Assembly: GCA_938045815.1 (NCBI GenBank)
Contig: CALIBI010000038.1
Coordinates: forward strand, 1 to 37,614
Direction of reading: 5' to 3'
DNA from: an uncultured Sulfolobales archaeon
GTDB lineage: Archaea > Thermoproteota > Thermoprotei_A > Sulfolobales > NBVN01
Length of the DNA stretch: 37,614 nt
Shown here: positions 8,036-15,216 of the stretch, piece by piece
Layout: the number at the start of each line of letters is the position of its first letter
Position numbering within the stretch: position 1 is the stretch's first letter
Made by a program: the position numbers and the translations under genes
Notes under the pieces: model-generated
Told to the model about the DNA's origin: nothing
Databases searched by the model: none
What the model saw: the letters and a program-made list of their open reading frames with translations, nothing else

Positions 8036-8869
8036 ATGACTTCGTTGAGAGAAGACCCCTGCACGTGGCTTAAGAAGGTGTCGGCAGAAGTAATCAGGGA
8101 AATGCTTCTTATGAAGAGATACAGCCAACACATAATGATAGACTGCAGGCTAGGATATTTATTCAGAGAAAATCTCTTAAAACTCAACGTAGAGTCAGCA
8201 GTGGAGATAGGTGCTGGTCCAGGTCTTCTCACAAAATTCATTAAAGACGCTGTCAAGCACTTAGTAGCTGTAGAGCTAGACATCAGATTCCTGAAATTCG
8301 GTAGGGAGTTAATTAGTGAAGAACCAAACATAGAGTACTTAATGAGTGACGGACTCAAACTACTCAACAATAATGCCGTAAGAACAGATGCGGTGGTATC
8401 AAATACGCCGTACTCACTCACAGGACCCTTACTAGCATCAATAGTTAAGTCAAACATCCCCTACGCACTACTCACACTACAGAAAGAAGTTGGTGAAAGA
8501 CTGATCGCTACACCGGGCAGTAAGTCTTACGGTCGTGCAACAGTCTTTATCCAAAAATTCATGAAACCAGAAATAATAGATTACGTGAGCCCTACTGCTT
8601 TCTACCCACCACCTAAGGTTTGGTCAGTTTTAGTTCTCCTGAAAAGGAGTAGGAGATGGTGTGAGGAGGATAAAATCTTTGAAGAATTCGTTAAGTGTGT
8701 ATTTAATCAGAGAAGAAAGAAAGCTCTCAAAGTAGTCAAGGAATGCGTTGATAAACTCTCACTAAAAGAAGTAGGAGATAACATGTTAAGAGACTTACTA
8801 GGTGAGAAGAGAGTTTATGAAGTAAGTGTTGAGACAATCGATTCTATTATTAGGTTAGCTAGTAAGTAA
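8036..8869 (+). CDS. rsmA: KsgA/Dim1 16S rRNA dimethyladenosine transferase
   Basis: This methyltransferase dimethylates two adjacent adenines in the 3'-terminal hairpin of 16S rRNA late in small-subunit assembly. Family motifs are present: QHIMID near the N-terminus, the SAM-binding EIGAGPGLLT (57-66), the catalytic SNTPYSL (122-128, with T where L or I is usual), LQKEVGERL, FYPPPKVWS and the C-terminal FNQRRKKAL. Length (277 aa) is typical. The ATG at 8036 lies about 25 nt after a TATA-like box. It converges with the next gene, overlapping it by 11 nt at the 3' ends. Confidence 0.95.
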   Translation: MTSLREDPCTWLKKVSAEVIREMLLMKRYSQHIMIDCRLGYLFRENLLKLNVESAVEIGAGPGLLTKFIKDAVKHLVAVELDIRFLKFGRELISEEPNIEYLMSDGLKLLNNNAVRTDAVVSNTPYSLTGPLLASIVKSNIPYALLTLQKEVGERLIATPGSKSYGRATVFIQKFMKPEIIDYVSPTAFYPPPKVWSVLVLLKRSRRWCEEDKIFEEFVKCVFNQRRKKALKVVKECVDKLSLKEVGDNMLRDLLGEKRVYEVSVETIDSIIRLASK

Positions 8870-9506
8870 TCTTCATAAACCCTTCCTTAAGAGCTATATT
8901 AATGCATGCTCTTAAGTCAGGATTCTTGAGATCTTTTCTCCCAACATATGTCATGGGGCACACGTCAGTAGTGCTGCTCTCATCTACTAAAACGAGAGTG
9001 TACCTGTCTTCCTTAACAATTCTCAGGACTTCAGACATGTAAGACTCCCAAAATCCTGCAGGAGACACGCCAACCTTAATAACAACTCTTCCCGGATGTA
9101 ACGAGTTCCTAATCTTGCTTAAGACTTCAGCTAAATCCTGAAACTTCTTGAGGGAGCCGTAGCCCAGCAACACGTTATTGGCGAATATCACGTAATTTAT
9201 TAAGGTGTTACCTGGATCCACACCAATTACTAAGGTCTCTACCTTACTCACCCCAACTAATTCGAGAAGCTTAGCCAGGATATTGTCTTCAGAAATCATA
9301 ACTATCCTAACCTTGCTGACGTCGTGACTTCTCTCAATCAACTCAAAGCACTCCTTATCAACTAGTAAAGTATCAGCTTCGTGTAAGTCTTCCCGCAACT
9401 CAAAGATCTTATACTGGATATCCATCAAGTCGCTGAGACTCTTAAAAGTACTCATTAATTTAGGGTTGCAAATAGCTACTACGTTCTTACTACCCGCGGG
9501 CTTCAC
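8859..9506 (-). CDS. Uncharacterised protein with a RuvC/YqgF-like (RNase H-fold) motif
   Basis: I do not recognise this 215-residue protein as a named family. Its N-terminal half (1-85) looks like a small alpha/beta domain. The second half begins with LVIGVDPGNTLINYVIF (about 92-108), the first strand and DPG motif typical of RuvC/YqgF-type RNase H folds. It continues with a glycine turn (LLGYGS), an alternating beta/alpha pattern, VLVDESSTTDVCP, and the terminal NPDLRACINIALKEG, where the Asp could be the last acidic residue. The DUF460 protein at 21.2 kb has the equivalent VGYDPGVSVG and HERDALAAALKAY. Nuclease activity is therefore possible but unproven. The start is GTG at 9506. Confidence 0.6.
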   Translation of the reverse strand: MKPAGSKNVVAICNPKLMSTFKSLSDLMDIQYKIFELREDLHEADTLLVDKECFELIERSHDVSKVRIVMISEDNILAKLLELVGVSKVETLVIGVDPGNTLINYVIFANNVLLGYGSLKKFQDLAEVLSKIRNSLHPGRVVIKVGVSPAGFWESYMSEVLRIVKEDRYTLVLVDESSTTDVCPMTYVGRKDLKNPDLRACINIALKEGFMKITY

Positions 9507-9651
9507 ACCGACCTACGTTCACCTTAGTAGTAGGGATTTCAACACATATTAATTCTTTACCTAAGGTTTAGTTTTCCTGACCTCTTTAGATGCTGTCTAC
9601 ATTACTAACAGTCTTTTAAGGATAGGCGGGAGGTTATTCTTAAGGGTATGT

Positions 9652-10200
9652 GTGTTGAGCGGGATACCAGAGTATGTGCTGAGAATAGTGATACTATACT
9701 TACCAGCGATGGTAGCTAACGCAATACCCCTAATATGCCGTAGGTATGTCTTCAGAAACCCGCACCCGATAGATTTCAAAAAGAACTTCTATGACGGGAG
9801 AAGATTATTTGGAGATAATAAATCGATCGAGGGTTTTATAGCAGGGATTATAGCAGGAACATTAATCGGGTTGGTTTACGGTTCTTACGTGCGTTCACAA
9901 CTCAGTGAATGGGTTTTTTACGGTTTTTCGTCGGGTGTAGGAGCAATGTGCGGCGACCTCATTAACTCATTCATTAAGAGAAGAATAGGTATGAAGCCTG
10001 GCCAACCCTTCATACCACTAGATCAGATATCATTTGTTATTGGAGCTTCCGTACTCATTAAGGTGACGAGAGCAGACCTAGCAATTAATCAGGAGTTAAG
10101 CCTCGTTGATTTTTTGGTAGGTCTCCTGCTGGCCGGGACGCTTCACCCACTAACAAACTATATAGCTTACCTGGTCGGAATAAAAGAAACGCCGCTCTAG
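9652..10200 (+). CDS. carS: CDP-archaeol synthase
   Basis: This membrane enzyme transfers CMP from CTP to 2,3-di-O-geranylgeranylglyceryl phosphate, making CDP-archaeol for polar lipids. The 182 residues include the N-terminal membrane segment with YLPAMVANAIPLI, then DGRRLFGDNKSIEGFIAG (48-65), GAMCGDLINSFIKRRIGMKPGQPFIPLDQ (about 97-125, with the polar catalytic loop residues) and C-terminal hydrophobic helices. GTG at 9652 or TTG at 9655 is the likely start. A TATA-like CTTTTAAGG at about 9612-9620 implies a short leader. It uses lipids derived from the mevalonate operon upstream but is transcribed separately. Confidence 0.93.
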   Translation: MLSGIPEYVLRIVILYLPAMVANAIPLICRRYVFRNPHPIDFKKNFYDGRRLFGDNKSIEGFIAGIIAGTLIGLVYGSYVRSQLSEWVFYGFSSGVGAMCGDLINSFIKRRIGMKPGQPFIPLDQISFVIGASVLIKVTRADLAINQELSLVDFLVGLLLAGTLHPLTNYIAYLVGIKETPL

Positions 10201-10937
10201 CTAACCTACCTGGTGAGTAAACGACTACACCATCAACGCTGTCTAGATATTCAGGAACTTTCCCAAATCCAGGTTTCTCACTAAAAGACATCCTTAACGA
10301 ATACTCCACCTGAAATGTCCTTTCTGATAAACAACCACTAGTAAAGAACTAATCAACCCCCTATAAACCTTATAGTTCGTGACTACAGCCCCCCAAAGAC
10401 TAGTTTCTTGAAAGTACTGACTACATCAAACAATTAGTTCCTAAAAACTGCTTATCAGGTTCAAAACTCATGCGTGTGCCGATTTTATTTTTCACGCACC
10501 CTAATAGTAAGGACCCAGGACTTCAGAAGAGAAACTCCTAGCTTGTGATCCTCACTAGAGTGACGTTAAACTTCAGGTGTTAGAAGAGGCTTGAAACCGC
10601 AACTAACTCCTGAATCTGGGTTTTCAGGGGTTCTCACAAATTTCTGGATCTAAGTCTCAGGAAACTAGGTTTAAGTTTTTGTCTTGCTCTCTTACGTGTG
10701 TGGGCTCGGTCTTGGGGTCCTGCTCTCGCGGACTATGTTTCCCATAACCATAAATTAGCTGATTCGTAGTTGCGGAGAAGTCCATGAAGGGGTAGAAGAA
10801 AAACCTTAATGAGTAGTAAAGGAAATTCATGAGGAGGTTGAGGAAACATGGTTTCTTACCAGGATTGCGAGAACTCCTGGGAGGGATAGAGAGAACTTAA
10901 ACTTGCGTGTCTCTCAAACCTAGTTCCAGGATAATTC
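10201..10937. other. 737-bp stretch with no convincing gene; several inverted repeats
   Basis: No reading frame here looks like a conserved protein. Visible structure: TATA-like GGTTTATAGG on the minus strand near 10365; a GCGTG/CACGC hairpin around a T-rich loop (10470-10497), which could terminate a plus-strand transcript; a TATA-like GGTTTAAG near 10665 followed by a GC-richer run (10695-10745); and near the right end GAAAC-ATG-GTTTC (10843-10855), CCAGGA/TCCTGG (10859-10880) and GAGAGA/TCTCTC (10889-10915), enclosed by AGGTT/AACCT (10835-10921). I looked for RNase P RNA and SRP RNA signatures and did not find them. Confidence 0.5.
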
Positions 10938-11120
10938 TTAGCTACTTCTTGAAGAACCCTCACTGCTTGAGTATTTAGCGAGAATTCTGTAACTCACGTA
11001 TTTGTCTTTAGGAGAGAATCTGGGAGGGTGCGGGCAAACAGTTCGCGAGCCGCACACAGGACATACTTCCTTCAAGGTGTATCTGCCGCAATTAAGACAT
11101 TTCCTCATTAAGAACTTCAC
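10938..11120 (-). CDS. nop10: H/ACA RNP and ribosome biogenesis protein Nop10
   Basis: Nop10 is a small core protein of the H/ACA ribonucleoprotein that guides pseudouridylation and also assists Cbf5. The 60 residues contain the zinc-binding motif CLNCGRYTLKEVCPVCG (about 8-24) and the PPRFSPKDKY segment that contacts Cbf5. The GTG at 11120 overlaps the aIF2alpha stop by 4 nt. An ATG four codons further in (11108) would give the more usual start MRKCLNCG. It is the last gene of the conserved archaeal L44e-S27e-aIF2alpha-Nop10 cluster. Confidence 0.94.
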   Translation of the reverse strand: MKFLMRKCLNCGRYTLKEVCPVCGSRTVCPHPPRFSPKDKYVSYRILAKYSSSEGSSRSS

Positions 11121-11920
11121 TTTGTTTTTTCCCTCTCGAAAACTAACTCAATACCGTACTTATTAGCTAAGTTTCTGGCGTTATTTAGTGCTTCTGTTAA
11201 GGCTTTCTCAGCTGTTTTGTAGTCTTCAGCTAAAACCTCCACAGCGTACCTGGGAGCGCCGACTGTGTATATCCTTGTTGAGAGACTTCCTGAGCTCTTG
11301 ACGTAGTACGCGATAGATTCTAGGATCTCCTTAATCTTGTCAACACCGTCCGACGCTGTAGTACTCAGAGTTACTATGCCGCGTATCTTAACACTCTTAG
11401 GTTTTATTCTTTTCCTGATCTCCTCAACTATTGCTGGAATCCATTCGTCGGGGATCTCTACCTCAGCTAACAGCTCCTCACCCCTAGTAGCTACCTCCTC
11501 AAAGGCTGTCATGAGATCTCCGAAGTAATCCTCAAGTTTCCACCCTACTTCCTTATATGCTTCCTCAAGAGATTTACCTAGTCTTTGAGCCATTACCTCA
11601 AGCATTTTCTCGGCTTTCTGCATCCTCTTGAACTCTATAAGCTTACTCCTTTGCTCGCTATCAGTAACTCTTTTCAAAGAAACATCTATTTGGTTCTTCT
11701 TGGTATCAACTCTTATTACCTTAACTACTACCTTCTGATTCTCTCTGAGGATCTCACGGACGTCCTTTACGTACTTAGAACTCACCTCAGACCACGGTAA
11801 GTAAGCTTCTATATTGCTATACTCATCTAGCTTTAGGTAAGCACCATACTCAAAAATCTTATTCACAGTACCTATAACTAATTCTCCAGCTGAAGGAATC
11901 GGTCGCCTCTTCCTAACCAA
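11117..11920 (-). CDS. eif2a: Translation initiation factor aIF2 subunit alpha
   Basis: This is the alpha subunit of the heterotrimeric factor that brings initiator Met-tRNA to the ribosome. The N-terminal S1 domain (GELVIGTVNKIFEYGAYLKL, 12-31; DVSLKRV, about 79-85), the central helical domain and the C-terminal alpha/beta domain that binds aIF2gamma are all present in 267 residues. The start is TTG at 11920, four bases after a strong GGGGGTG ribosome-binding sequence. It lies 14 nt after S27e and overlaps nop10 by 4 nt. Confidence 0.95.
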   Translation of the reverse strand: MVRKRRPIPSAGELVIGTVNKIFEYGAYLKLDEYSNIEAYLPWSEVSSKYVKDVREILRENQKVVVKVIRVDTKKNQIDVSLKRVTDSEQRSKLIEFKRMQKAEKMLEVMAQRLGKSLEEAYKEVGWKLEDYFGDLMTAFEEVATRGEELLAEVEIPDEWIPAIVEEIRKRIKPKSVKIRGIVTLSTTASDGVDKIKEILESIAYYVKSSGSLSTRIYTVGAPRYAVEVLAEDYKTAEKALTEALNNARNLANKYGIELVFEREKTK

Positions 11921-11934
11921 TACGCACCCCCATA

Positions 11935-12135
11935 CTAACTAAGTATCTTGATTACCTCACCCAGCAGCTTAGCTTTAGCACCTGTAGGCTGGATTAACTG
12001 AGTACCGCAAATAAGGCACCTCACAGGGAATGAGGCGTGATCAAAAACTATTTGTTCGTTACCGCATGATGGGCACTTAATCTTAAGAAACTTGCTCTTA
12101 GGCATAGGTATTAAGATTTTCCTCTTCTTGCTCAT
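11935..12135 (-). CDS. rps27e: 30S ribosomal protein S27e
   Basis: This is a small zinc-binding protein of the 30S subunit. The 66 residues carry one CPSCG and one CLICG pair (about 20-24 and 36-40), the C4 zinc-ribbon pattern of S27e. The [12 protein letters not shown] and [14 protein letters not shown] segments are typical of the family. The ATG at 12135 overlaps the L44e stop (ATGA). Confidence 0.95.
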   Translation of the reverse strand: MSKKRKILIPMPKSKFLKIKCPSCGNEQIVFDHASFPVRCLICGTQLIQPTGAKAKLLGEVIKILS

Positions 12136-12425
12136 GCTTTACTCAACACCTCACCCAACTCTGCTTTCTTCAGTCTAATACCTTCCCTATGACTAATATA
12201 ACCGCACACACCACACTTAAGTTTGAGAACAACCTTCTTAGTTGTTTTAGCGAATCTCTTCTGCTCGGGTTTCCTCTTACTCCCGTAACCCTTAGTCTTC
12301 CTATCATATCTTCTCTGACCCTCAGCAAGAGACCTCCTCTTACCTGATTTATAAATCGTTACAGAATGCTGAGTATGTTTCTTACACCTTGGGCAGTACG
12401 TCTTAAGTGTCTTAGGTATCTTCAC
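12132..12425 (-). CDS. rpl44e: 50S ribosomal protein L44e
   Basis: This zinc-binding protein of the 50S subunit lies near the E site. CPRC and CGVC pairs bracket a basic middle section ([21 protein letters not shown]), as in the family. The open frame reaches 12440, but GTG at 12425 is preferred. It gives the usual [12 protein letters not shown] start and has GAGGTG seven bases upstream. A TATA-like AACTTAAATTAT near 12470 suggests its own promoter between S26e and this gene. Confidence 0.94.
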   Translation of the reverse strand: MKIPKTLKTYCPRCKKHTQHSVTIYKSGKRRSLAEGQRRYDRKTKGYGSKRKPEQKRFAKTTKKVVLKLKCGVCGYISHREGIRLKKAELGEVLSKA

Positions 12426-12489
12426 GACCCAGCACCTCACCCACTACTAAATCTTGTGATCACCAGATAATTTAAGTTTTGCTTAACAC

Positions 12490-12786
12490 TCAGTACTGCG
12501 TTCTCGTACTTTTTCTCTCCTCCTCAGCCCTAACCTTAATTATGCCTAGAAACACAGCACAACTAACACAGTAACACTTAGTTACTGGATACCTAGCTAT
12601 TATAGCGCCCTTCTTCTCTAGCTCATCAGCTAGTTGTGGGTCGACAGGCGAGTACCACCTAGTAACACAAACAGCTTTATCCTCAGGAACCAACCTACCA
12701 CACTGATCACAGTGAATCAACTCTACAGAACCTTTACTACCCTTACGCCTACCCCTGCTCTCACGCTTCTTCGGCAAACCCAACAC
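12490..12786 (-). CDS. rps26e: 30S ribosomal protein S26e
   Basis: S26e is a eukaryote/crenarchaeote-type 30S protein with a zinc site near the mRNA exit. The 98 residues show the basic N-terminal PKKRESRGRRKGSKG, then HCDQCGRLVPEDKA (about 25-38) and CYCVSCAVF (about 71-79), which supply the cysteines. The start is GTG at 12786 (TTG next to it is possible). A TATA-like AATTTATAAGG near 12811-12821 is well placed. Presence of S26e itself supports a crenarchaeal or close relative. Confidence 0.9.
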   Translation of the reverse strand: MLGLPKKRESRGRRKGSKGSVELIHCDQCGRLVPEDKAVCVTRWYSPVDPQLADELEKKGAIIARYPVTKCYCVSCAVFLGIIKVRAEEERKSTRTQY

Positions 12787-12949
12787 CTATAGCTATTGGC
12801 TCAAGACCTTATAAATTGCTAGTTCATGAAGAGATGCAAGAATATACTGAACCACTTATTGAGGGATAACTAGAGAAGAGTTTGGAGGTATTCGCAGTAT
12901 TAGCTGGGTTTGAAGAGAAACGTAGTTGATAGAAACGAATAATAATGCC

Positions 12950-13036
12950 GTAGGGATTCTCAACTGATTCGATTCTCCGCAACGAAAACACGAATACGGC
13001 TTGTGAGAGCTATAAAACTACTCTGAGAATCCTTAT
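12950..13036. repeat. Long imperfect hairpin in the gap downstream of proS
   Basis: GTAGGGATTCTCA (12950-12962) can pair over 13 positions, with two G-T pairs, with TGAGAATCCTTAT (13024-13036). Inside is a second inverted repeat, ATTCG (12967-12971) with CGAAT (12991-12995). It occupies the 273-bp gap between the proS stop and the S26e promoter. On the minus strand it would lie in the proS 3' untranslated region. It could be a structured 3' end or a small RNA; no C/D or H/ACA boxes fit convincingly. Confidence 0.45.
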
Positions 13037-13059
13037 CTTTAGGGCGAGAAAACAAATAA

Positions 13060-14517
13060 CTAGTACTTCCTAGCGTATCTCATATGAGTTACTGCTCTCC
13101 TACCGCAAACAGGACACTTGAGTTCCCCGATCTTCACTGCCTCTCTTACCTTGAGTGGAGTTCCCAGAGCTTCTAAACCGTACTTGCTTGTTATGAAATC
13201 AGCACACTCCCTAAGACCGCACCAAGGAACTTCAACCATGTACTTCTGTTTTTTCAGTGCTTCCTCCAAAGTGCTTAAGTCGTTTACTTCAGCTATGCGT
13301 GTTTTGAACGAGTCCCAAGCTCTCCTACCAAGATTCGTGTCTATTTCTTCACCTAACTCTCTTAAAATCTCGGGAAGCTTCTCTAGCGGGGCTTTAAACC
13401 TGCTTAAAAGGTCTCTCCTGAAGATCGTGGCTTCACCTTCATTAAGTTCCTTAGGACCTAAGTCTATTCTTAGGGGAACACCCTTAAGCTCCCAATACGC
13501 AAACTTCTCGCTAGGAGCTTTCTCCGTATCTAGATCCGCGAGAACTCTGAAACCTTCTTTTCTAAGATGCTCGGAGAGTTTGCTTGCTTCAAGAAATACT
13601 TTCTTCTTCTCCTCATCGCTACCGGCAGGTATAGGTACTATGACCACCTGGGTAGGAGCTACCTTAAAAGGAAGTACTAAGCCTTTCTCATCACCGTGAG
13701 TACTTAGGAGGGTAGCTACGACCCTCTCGGAAATTCCGTAGGAGGTTTGCCACGCGTAGTCTATGGACTCATCCCTCTTCTGAATCCTGACTTCGAAGAC
13801 CTTAGTGAAGTTCTGCCCTAAATTATGCACAGTACCTATCTGGAGTGCTCTCCCGTCAGGCATTAACGTATCAAAAGCTATCGTGTAGATAGCTCCAGGG
13901 AACTTATCCCAGTCAGGTCTTCTCGATACTACGTAAGGAATACCTAACAAATCAAAAAACTTGCTATAGATCTCTACAGCTTCAGAAACCTGCTTTTCTG
14001 AATCCTTAAAGTCTTCGTGGACTGTGTGTGCTTCCTTGAAAGTAGTGACTTCCCTGACACGCAACATAGCTCTAGTAGCTTTCGTCTCGTACCTGAAGAT
14101 GCTGACTACCTGGTAGTACTTCTTAGGTAATTGCTTATAGCTCTTGATCCAGAAAGACTCCATGTAAGTTAAGGAAGTCTCGCTAGTAGGTCTTAAAGCT
14201 AGCTTAACGTCCAGAGGATCTAGACCGCCGTGAGTAACCCAGAAAACCTGGTCCTCAAACCCTCTCACGTGCTCTGACTCCTTAGCTAGGAGATCCTCAG
14301 GTATTAAGAGAGGCAGTAATATCTCCTCATGACCTGTGGAATCAAGTAGTGAACGCATTAAGTCGATAACGTGTTTTCTGAGCTTGAAGCCGTAAGGCAT
14401 CCAAACACCAAAACCCTTGACGGGGTACCTACCGTAATCATAGAGCTCAGCCTCCCTCAAAACCCAGTCAAACCACTCACTGAAACTCATATTTTTCAGG
14501 TCTTCTTCCCAAACCAT
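13060..14517 (-). CDS. proS: Prolyl-tRNA synthetase (archaeal/eukaryotic type)
   Basis: This class II synthetase charges tRNA-Pro. The 485 residues match the archaeal form. Motif 2 is in [25 protein letters not shown] (about 142-166, shown in part), motif 3 in the [16 protein letters not shown] segment, and the proline pocket in [12 protein letters not shown]. An anticodon-binding domain follows from about 285, then the extra zinc-related C-terminal domain ending in a tyrosine (YARKY), as in archaeal ProRS. The ATG at 14517 is used. It is single-standing, with tRNA-Asp about 75 bp upstream on the same strand. Confidence 0.96.
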   Translation of the reverse strand: MVWEEDLKNMSFSEWFDWVLREAELYDYGRYPVKGFGVWMPYGFKLRKHVIDLMRSLLDSTGHEEILLPLLIPEDLLAKESEHVRGFEDQVFWVTHGGLDPLDVKLALRPTSETSLTYMESFWIKSYKQLPKKYYQVVSIFRYETKATRAMLRVREVTTFKEAHTVHEDFKDSEKQVSEAVEIYSKFFDLLGIPYVVSRRPDWDKFPGAIYTIAFDTLMPDGRALQIGTVHNLGQNFTKVFEVRIQKRDESIDYAWQTSYGISERVVATLLSTHGDEKGLVLPFKVAPTQVVIVPIPAGSDEEKKKVFLEASKLSEHLRKEGFRVLADLDTEKAPSEKFAYWELKGVPLRIDLGPKELNEGEATIFRRDLLSRFKAPLEKLPEILRELGEEIDTNLGRRAWDSFKTRIAEVNDLSTLEEALKKQKYMVEVPWCGLRECADFITSKYGLEALGTPLKVREAVKIGELKCPVCGRRAVTHMRYARKY

Positions 14518-14590
14518 GCCACACCACTTAATCTAAAAGTAAAACATGAGTTACTTCTTAATAATTTTTTCTTCTAGAATCGTGAGGGGG

Positions 14591-14705
14591 TGGCGCCGCG
14601 GCCGGGATTTGAACCCGGGTCACGGGCTTTCCGCATGCCTAAATTCTCTTATTCCGTAGGAGGTTCGACAGGCCCGCATACTAGGCCGGGCTATACTACC
14701 GCGGC
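14591..14705 (-). tRNA. tRNA-Asp (GTC) with 37-nt intron
   Basis: The acceptor strands GCCGCGG and CCGCGGC pair perfectly, followed by discriminator G and an encoded CCA (14593-14591). The D arm, the anticodon stem CGGGC/GCCCG and the T arm CCGGG-TTCAAAT-CCCGG are complete. The anticodon GTC is at 14669-14667. A 37-nt intron (14665-14629) sits at the canonical 37/38 position. CTGT of the loop pairs with GCGG of the intron (two G-T pairs) to form the 4-bp helix of a bulge-helix-bulge. The flanking bulges are CGA and AAA, and cutting them leaves G37 and A38. The intron should be removed by the archaeal splicing endonuclease, not seen here. Confidence 0.96.
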
Positions 14706-14726
14706 ACCAATCATTTTTAGGTGTGG

Positions 14727-14738
14727 AGCTTATAAGCT
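14727..14738 (-). promoter_or_regulatory. TATA box of tRNA-Asp
   Basis: AGCTTATAAGCT is a perfect 12-bp palindrome centred about 28 bp before the tRNA 5' end, the expected archaeal TATA position. Because it is symmetric it could direct transcription both ways. The aIF5A gene on the other strand has its own TATA-like AAAATATATTAGG at about 14765-14777. Confidence 0.6.
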
Positions 14739-14811
14739 TTTACTGCGTGGGTTACTCCTACCAGCAAAATATATTAGGGTTGTTTAATGGATTAGTTAAG
14801 GTGCTGTAGTA

Positions 14812-15216
14812 ATGAGTACTACATACGCTGAGTTAGGGGAGTTGCGTGAGGGCAGCTTCATAGTGATTGATGGTGAGCCTTGCAGGATAGTTGAGATAAG
14901 TAAAGCTAAGACAGGTAAGCATGGGAGTGCTAAAGCGCATGTGGTTGCTGTAAGTATATTCTCTGGAGTCAAGAAAACCCTGGTAGCGCCGGTAGACCAG
15001 AGAGTGGAGGTTCCGATAATCGATAAGAGGTCTGGCCACGTCATAGCTGTTATGGGGACGAGTGCTCAGATCATGGACCTAGAAACTTACGACACTATAG
15101 AGATAGAGCTCCCTACAGAAGAAGAATTAAGGAGTAAGATAGTTGTTGGTGCTGAGGTAGAGTACTGGAATGTCTTAGGGAAGAGAAAAATCATGAGAGT
15201 CTTAAAGGGAGCTTAA
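14812..15216 (+). CDS. eif5a: Translation factor aIF5A
   Basis: aIF5A helps ribosomes through difficult peptide bonds and carries a hypusine (or deoxyhypusine) residue. The loop [14 protein letters not shown] places the modifiable lysine at about residue 36. An SH3-like N-terminal domain and an OB-fold C-terminal domain fill the 134 residues. The ATG at 14812 has AAGGTG upstream. Its stop overlaps the SRP54 start (TAATG). No deoxyhypusine synthase is in the window. Confidence 0.96.
   Translation: MSTTYAELGELREGSFIVIDGEPCRIVEISKAKTGKHGSAKAHVVAVSIFSGVKKTLVAPVDQRVEVPIIDKRSGHVIAVMGTSAQIMDLETYDTIEIELPTEEELRSKIVVGAEVEYWNVLGKRKIMRVLKGA

Noticed and set aside
7999-8457. A 152-codon minus-strand frame opposite rsmA
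   Set aside because: Antisense to conserved KsgA motifs; composition typical of a shadow frame.
10085-10309. A minus-strand frame of 74 codons antisense to the end of carS, with a TATA-like box and possible ribosome-binding site upstream
   Set aside because: More than half lies opposite conserved carS codons. The part outside (starting MSFSEKPGFGKVPEYL) reads protein-like but matches nothing I know and has no conserved end. It might be a gene remnant; not enough to call.
10740-10800. GCGGAGAAGTCC as a possible RNase P RNA CR-I segment
   Set aside because: Only part of the conserved GAGGAAAGTCC core is matched and no matching CR-IV/CR-V segments or helices were found nearby.
12820-12860. ATGAAGA followed by CTGA in the gap upstream of S26e as a C/D box sRNA
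   Set aside because: The C box is degenerate, spacing is long, and no second C'/D pair follows.
13118-13699. A long plus-strand open frame (193 codons) opposite proS
   Set aside because: It is antisense to conserved ProRS sequence, Ser/Leu-rich, and has no family resemblance; a coding shadow.
14590-14787. A plus-strand frame running through the tRNA-Asp gene
   Set aside because: It translates the complement of a tRNA; the tRNA structure fully explains the sequence.
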